Assembly: GCF_020103725.1 (NCBI RefSeq)
Contig: NZ_JAHXBG010000025.1
Location: forward strand, 62,001-126,000
Direction: 5' to 3'
DNA: 64,000 nt
Source: Hyalangium gracile
Lineage (GTDB): Bacteria; Myxococcota; Myxococcia; Myxococcales; Myxococcaceae
The notes under the pieces were generated by a model, which worked only from the letters and a program-made list of their open reading frames with translations, made no database searches and had not been told where the DNA came from. Position numbers and translations under genes: made by a program. Within the stretch, counting starts at the first letter, position 1. Every line of letters starts with the position of its first letter. Positions 61,748-64,000 of this stretch are shown one piece after another.

Positions 61748-62808
61748 CTGAACGGCAGCGGCGCTACCTTCACCGTGGGCCCCTCGGCCAGCGTCAGCTC
61801 CGTGCCCGGCTCCAGGTGGTCCCGGTGCACATAGGCCAGTGCCACCCGCTGCCCCTGGACCGGAGAGCGCACCACGCTCGTAATCCAGCCCACCTTCTTC
61901 TCGCCCTTGCGCAGCTCCGTCCCCGGCCGGGCCTCCACCTCACCCAGCAGCAGGCCCGCCAGCTTGCGGTTCATGTGGCCGCGGAAGGTGGCTCGGGCGA
62001 TGACTTCCTGCCCGATGTAGCAGCCCTTGTTGTAGGAGATGGCGTGCGTGAGGTTCGCCTCCAGCGGGATGGTCGTCTCCACCATGTCCTGCCCGAAGCG
62101 CGGCACCCCCGCCTCCACCCGGAGCAATTCCAGCGCCTGGAAGCCCAGCGGCTTCAGCCCGTGCGCCCCACCGGCCTGGACCAGCGCCTTCCACACCGCC
62201 TCCAGCGCCCCTCGGGGCACCAGCAGGTCCACCTGATGCTTCTCGAAGCTCGGGTGGCCCACCAGCAGCACCTGCGCCCCCGCCAGGGGGGCTGCCCGGG
62301 TGGCGTTGGCCGCCAGCGGCTCGAAGGGGCTGCCCAGCGCGGCACCCAGCACCTCGGCCGTCCGGGGCCCGAGCAGCCTCAGGAGGCCCCACTCGCCCGT
62401 GGCCTCATGCAGCTCCGCGTCCTCGGAGATGAGGTACTTCTCCAGGAACTCCCGGACCTTGGCGCCTTGCCCCGGCTCCATGTCCAGCAGCAGGTCCGCC
62501 TCCCGCTTGAGCACCCGGGCGTCCGCTACCATGGCTCCCTTGGCCGTGATCATCGCCGTGTAGGCCGCCGCGCCGGGGGCCAGGCCCTTCACGTCCTGCG
62601 TCACCATGCCGTGCAGGAAGCTGGCCCGGTCCTCCCCCGTTATCCGGAGCGTCTCCCGGTAGGAGGCGTCATGGAGCGCCACGGCCTCTCGTGCCGCTCG
62701 ATACTCGGCCTCCGAGTCTCCATAATCGGCCGCCACTTCACGGCCTCCCACCTCCGTGAAGCGGGCGCCCGCCTGCTCGTGAAGAAAATGAAGCGTCAGC
62801 GGTTCCAT
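61744..62808 (-). CDS. ygfZ: YgfZ/GcvT domain protein
   Basis: 354 residues from ATG 62806-62808; a long in-frame extension upstream has no coding character. It is a folate-binding GcvT-like protein. The hallmark YgfZ motif KGCYIGQEVIAR (with the essential Cys) is present near residue 258, with an N-terminal GRE-type domain (ALHDASYRETLRITGEDRAS, FLHGMVTQDVKGL). YgfZ helps build or repair iron-sulfur clusters, such as in MiaB. The DUF1989-like C-terminal beta-barrel is complete. It is divergent from the cupin gene. Confidence 0.92.
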   Translation of the reverse strand: MEPLTLHFLHEQAGARFTEVGGREVAADYGDSEAEYRAAREAVALHDASYRETLRITGEDRASFLHGMVTQDVKGLAPGAAAYTAMITAKGAMVADARVLKREADLLLDMEPGQGAKVREFLEKYLISEDAELHEATGEWGLLRLLGPRTAEVLGAALGSPFEPLAANATRAAPLAGAQVLLVGHPSFEKHQVDLLVPRGALEAVWKALVQAGGAHGLKPLGFQALELLRVEAGVPRFGQDMVETTIPLEANLTHAISYNKGCYIGQEVIARATFRGHMNRKLAGLLLGEVEARPGTELRKGEKKVGWITSVVRSPVQGQRVALAYVHRDHLEPGTELTLAEGPTVKVAPLPFS

Positions 62809-62846
62809 GCCCGTCGCTATATAGACGCCCAGGAGCGAATGCCACG

Positions 62847-63173
62847 ATGGATGTGAAGCACCTGTCCGCCTTCCAAGGCTTCTCGGCCGAGAAGCTCCAG
62901 AAGCACAACGTGTTCCAGTCCGGGCGCTTCTTCCTGGACGTCTACTGCCTGGCCCCAGGCCAGGCCCAGAAACCCCACCGGCACCCCATGTCCGACAAGG
63001 TGTACGTCGTGCTGGACGGGCGCTGCCGCTTCCGCATCGGCGCCGAGGAGGAGTCCCACGGCCCCGGTGCCTCCGTCTTCGCCCCCGCCGGGGTGGAGCA
63101 CGGCGTAACCAACGAAGGGCCGGACAACGCCCGGCTCCTCGTGCTGATGACCCCGCCTCCGGAGCACGCATGA
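62847..63173 (+). CDS. Small cupin protein
   Basis: 108 residues. The two cupin motifs are plain: PHRHPMSDKVYVVLDGRCRF (metal-binding His pair, spaced HxH) and GASVFAPAGVEHGVTNEG (third His). It is a single-domain, cytoplasmic beta-barrel that could be an isomerase, a dioxygenase or a sugar/metabolite binder; no more can be said. It starts 39 bases from the divergent ygfZ start, and its last 4 bases overlap the VKOR-like gene start (ATGA), so these two are coupled. Confidence 0.85.
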   Translation: MDVKHLSAFQGFSAEKLQKHNVFQSGRFFLDVYCLAPGQAQKPHRHPMSDKVYVVLDGRCRFRIGAEEESHGPGASVFAPAGVEHGVTNEGPDNARLLVLMTPPPEHA

Positions 63174-64000
63174 GCAAGAAGGCCAACCCGCCCCCTCCCG
63201 TTCCCTCCCGCGGCGCCGTGGCGCTGCTGGTGCTGGGGCTTGCCGAGAGCGCGCTCGCCCTCTTCCAGTGGTCCCAGCTGCTCACCCTGCGAGCCGGCGG
63301 CGCCACCGTGTGCAGCGTCAACGAGCGCGTCAACTGTGAGACGGTCTGGAACACCCCCTTCGCCAGCCAGGTGCACGACACGCTCGGCATCCCCGTGGCG
63401 GGCCTGGGCCTGCTCTGGGGCCTGGTGGCCACCGGGCTGGCCGGCCTGTACCTGGCGTGGCGCAAGAGCGGCCACACCGTGCGCCCCGCCGTCAACGGCC
63501 TGAGGATGACGGCCGCCGTCGGCGTGGTGACCAGCGCCCTGCTCGGCGGCGTGAGCGCCTCGGCGGGTGCGGTGTGCCTCACGTGCCTGGGCACCTACGG
63601 GCTCGTGCTCGCCTTCGCCCTCGTGGCCTGGAAGGGGCTGCCCGGTCCGGTGGTTCCCCTGGCTGGAGAGTGGGGCCGGGCGCTCCAGTGGTCCGGTGGC
63701 TTCGCCGTGGCCGGCTTCATCGCCCTGAGCGTTCCGGGCCGCGCCACCCCCAAGGCCTCGGCCGCCGAGGAGTCGCTGCCGGAGATCACCGCCGATCCGG
63801 CCTCGCTCGAGGCGTACCTGCGGGGCCTGCCCGCGAGGGATCAGCAGCAGGTGTCCAACGCGCTCGCGCAGTACCGCCAGGGCAAGCCGCTGCCGGCCAA
63901 GGCGGCCGCCCGCCGCCGTGAGGGCCCGGTGGACGCGCCCGTGAAGATCGTCGAGTGGACGGACCCCCTGTGTCCCCACTGCAAGATGCTGGTGGAGGCC
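63170..64000 (+). CDS. VKOR-thioredoxin fusion, 3' end cut by window
   Basis: 277 residues are visible and the frame runs open past the last base. It begins with a vitamin K epoxide reductase-like domain of four to five membrane helices (residues 15-190), with loop Cys48 and Cys56 (CSVNERVNCETVW) and the active-site pair Cys136-Cys139 (CLTCLGTYG). A periplasmic linker leads to the start of a thioredoxin/DsbA domain with a CPHC motif (DPLCPHCKM), which continues outside the window. VKOR-Trx fusions reoxidise DsbA-like proteins using quinones and so form disulfides in exported proteins. It is coupled to the cupin gene by an ATGA overlap. Confidence 0.88.
   Translation, partial: MSKKANPPPPVPSRGAVALLVLGLAESALALFQWSQLLTLRAGGATVCSVNERVNCETVWNTPFASQVHDTLGIPVAGLGLLWGLVATGLAGLYLAWRKSGHTVRPAVNGLRMTAAVGVVTSALLGGVSASAGAVCLTCLGTYGLVLAFALVAWKGLPGPVVPLAGEWGRALQWSGGFAVAGFIALSVPGRATPKASAAEESLPEITADPASLEAYLRGLPARDQQQVSNALAQYRQGKPLPAKAAARRREGPVDAPVKIVEWTDPLCPHCKMLVEA

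Noticed and set aside
61744-63594. A 616-residue version of YgfZ
   Set aside because: The extra N-terminal part is Arg/Pro/Ser-rich shadow sequence opposite the cupin and VKOR genes; the family starts at the ATG at 62808.

Overview
The window is about 64 kb of very GC-rich, gene-dense DNA with no rRNA, tRNA, CRISPR array, integrase or insertion sequence that I can see. The gene content points to a myxobacterium (Myxococcota, probably the Cystobacterineae such as Archangium, Cystobacter, Hyalangium or Myxococcus relatives). It has many histidine and Ser/Thr kinases, a DcmR-type sensory kinase, secreted repeat proteins, a trypsin-like lipoprotein, stand-alone MshEN-type protein and strong GC-ending codon use. 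This is an inference from gene families, not a database match.

Layout. 1-2.2 kb: the end of a DUF4261-like gene, then an ECF sigma factor, a membrane protein likely to be its anti-sigma factor, and a small membrane protein, all overlapping on the minus strand. 2.5-10.5 kb: a four-gene inorganic-carbon operon made of a SulP transporter, a long DabA (DUF2309) and two NADH-dehydrogenase-like membrane subunits. 10.7-13.6 kb: a MEDS-domain histidine kinase and a secreted protein built of five ~75-residue repeats. 13.6-17.9 kb: XdhC, 6-phosphofructokinase, amidase and NagB. 17.9-24.4 kb: a YfbK-like VWA protein, a lytic transglycosylase, a TetR regulator with a clear operator, a His-box hydroxylase, a CBS protein with a histone-H1-like tail, a ferritin-like protein, a lipoprotein and a beta-barrel.

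24.66-35.9 kb holds the most interesting locus. It is a tightly coupled plus-strand operon for a contractile injection system (phage-tail-like): tube terminator (Pvc16 type), one sheath, one tube, a Pro-rich protein, a LysM tube-baseplate adaptor, a VgrG-like spike, a PAAR-like tip, gp25, a baseplate J protein fused to an Asp-box beta-propeller, a gpI-like baseplate protein and two membrane proteins. There is no AAA+ ATPase, tape measure, tail fibre, capsid, terminase or T6SS membrane complex in the window. The first of the two membrane proteins has a cytoplasmic beta-sandwich, one membrane segment and a 28-cysteine exported domain, so it could anchor the particle.

35.9-46.2 kb: uncharacterised membrane proteins, a VWA lipoprotein, an orphan Fis-type HTH remnant, a D-2-hydroxyglutarate-type FAD dehydrogenase convergent with SerA (a likely metabolic pair), a protease and small proteins. 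46.2-56.2 kb: an S9 peptidase, an MshEN protein, an alpha/beta hydrolase, a methyltransferase and a 1666-residue Ser/Thr kinase-ATPase-GAF-histidine kinase hybrid. 56.6-60.6 kb: a complete lower tyrosine-catabolism operon (fumarylacetoacetase, MaiA, HPPD, HmgA). 60.7-64 kb: a secreted thioredoxin-fold-like protein, a hemerythrin-like protein, YgfZ, a cupin and a VKOR-thioredoxin fusion cut by the window end.

Several strong inverted repeats sit between genes and are listed separately. Most plausible are a TetR operator (21.15 kb), a 20-bp-arm hairpin (39.63 kb) and paired hairpins between convergent genes (46.16-46.24 kb).
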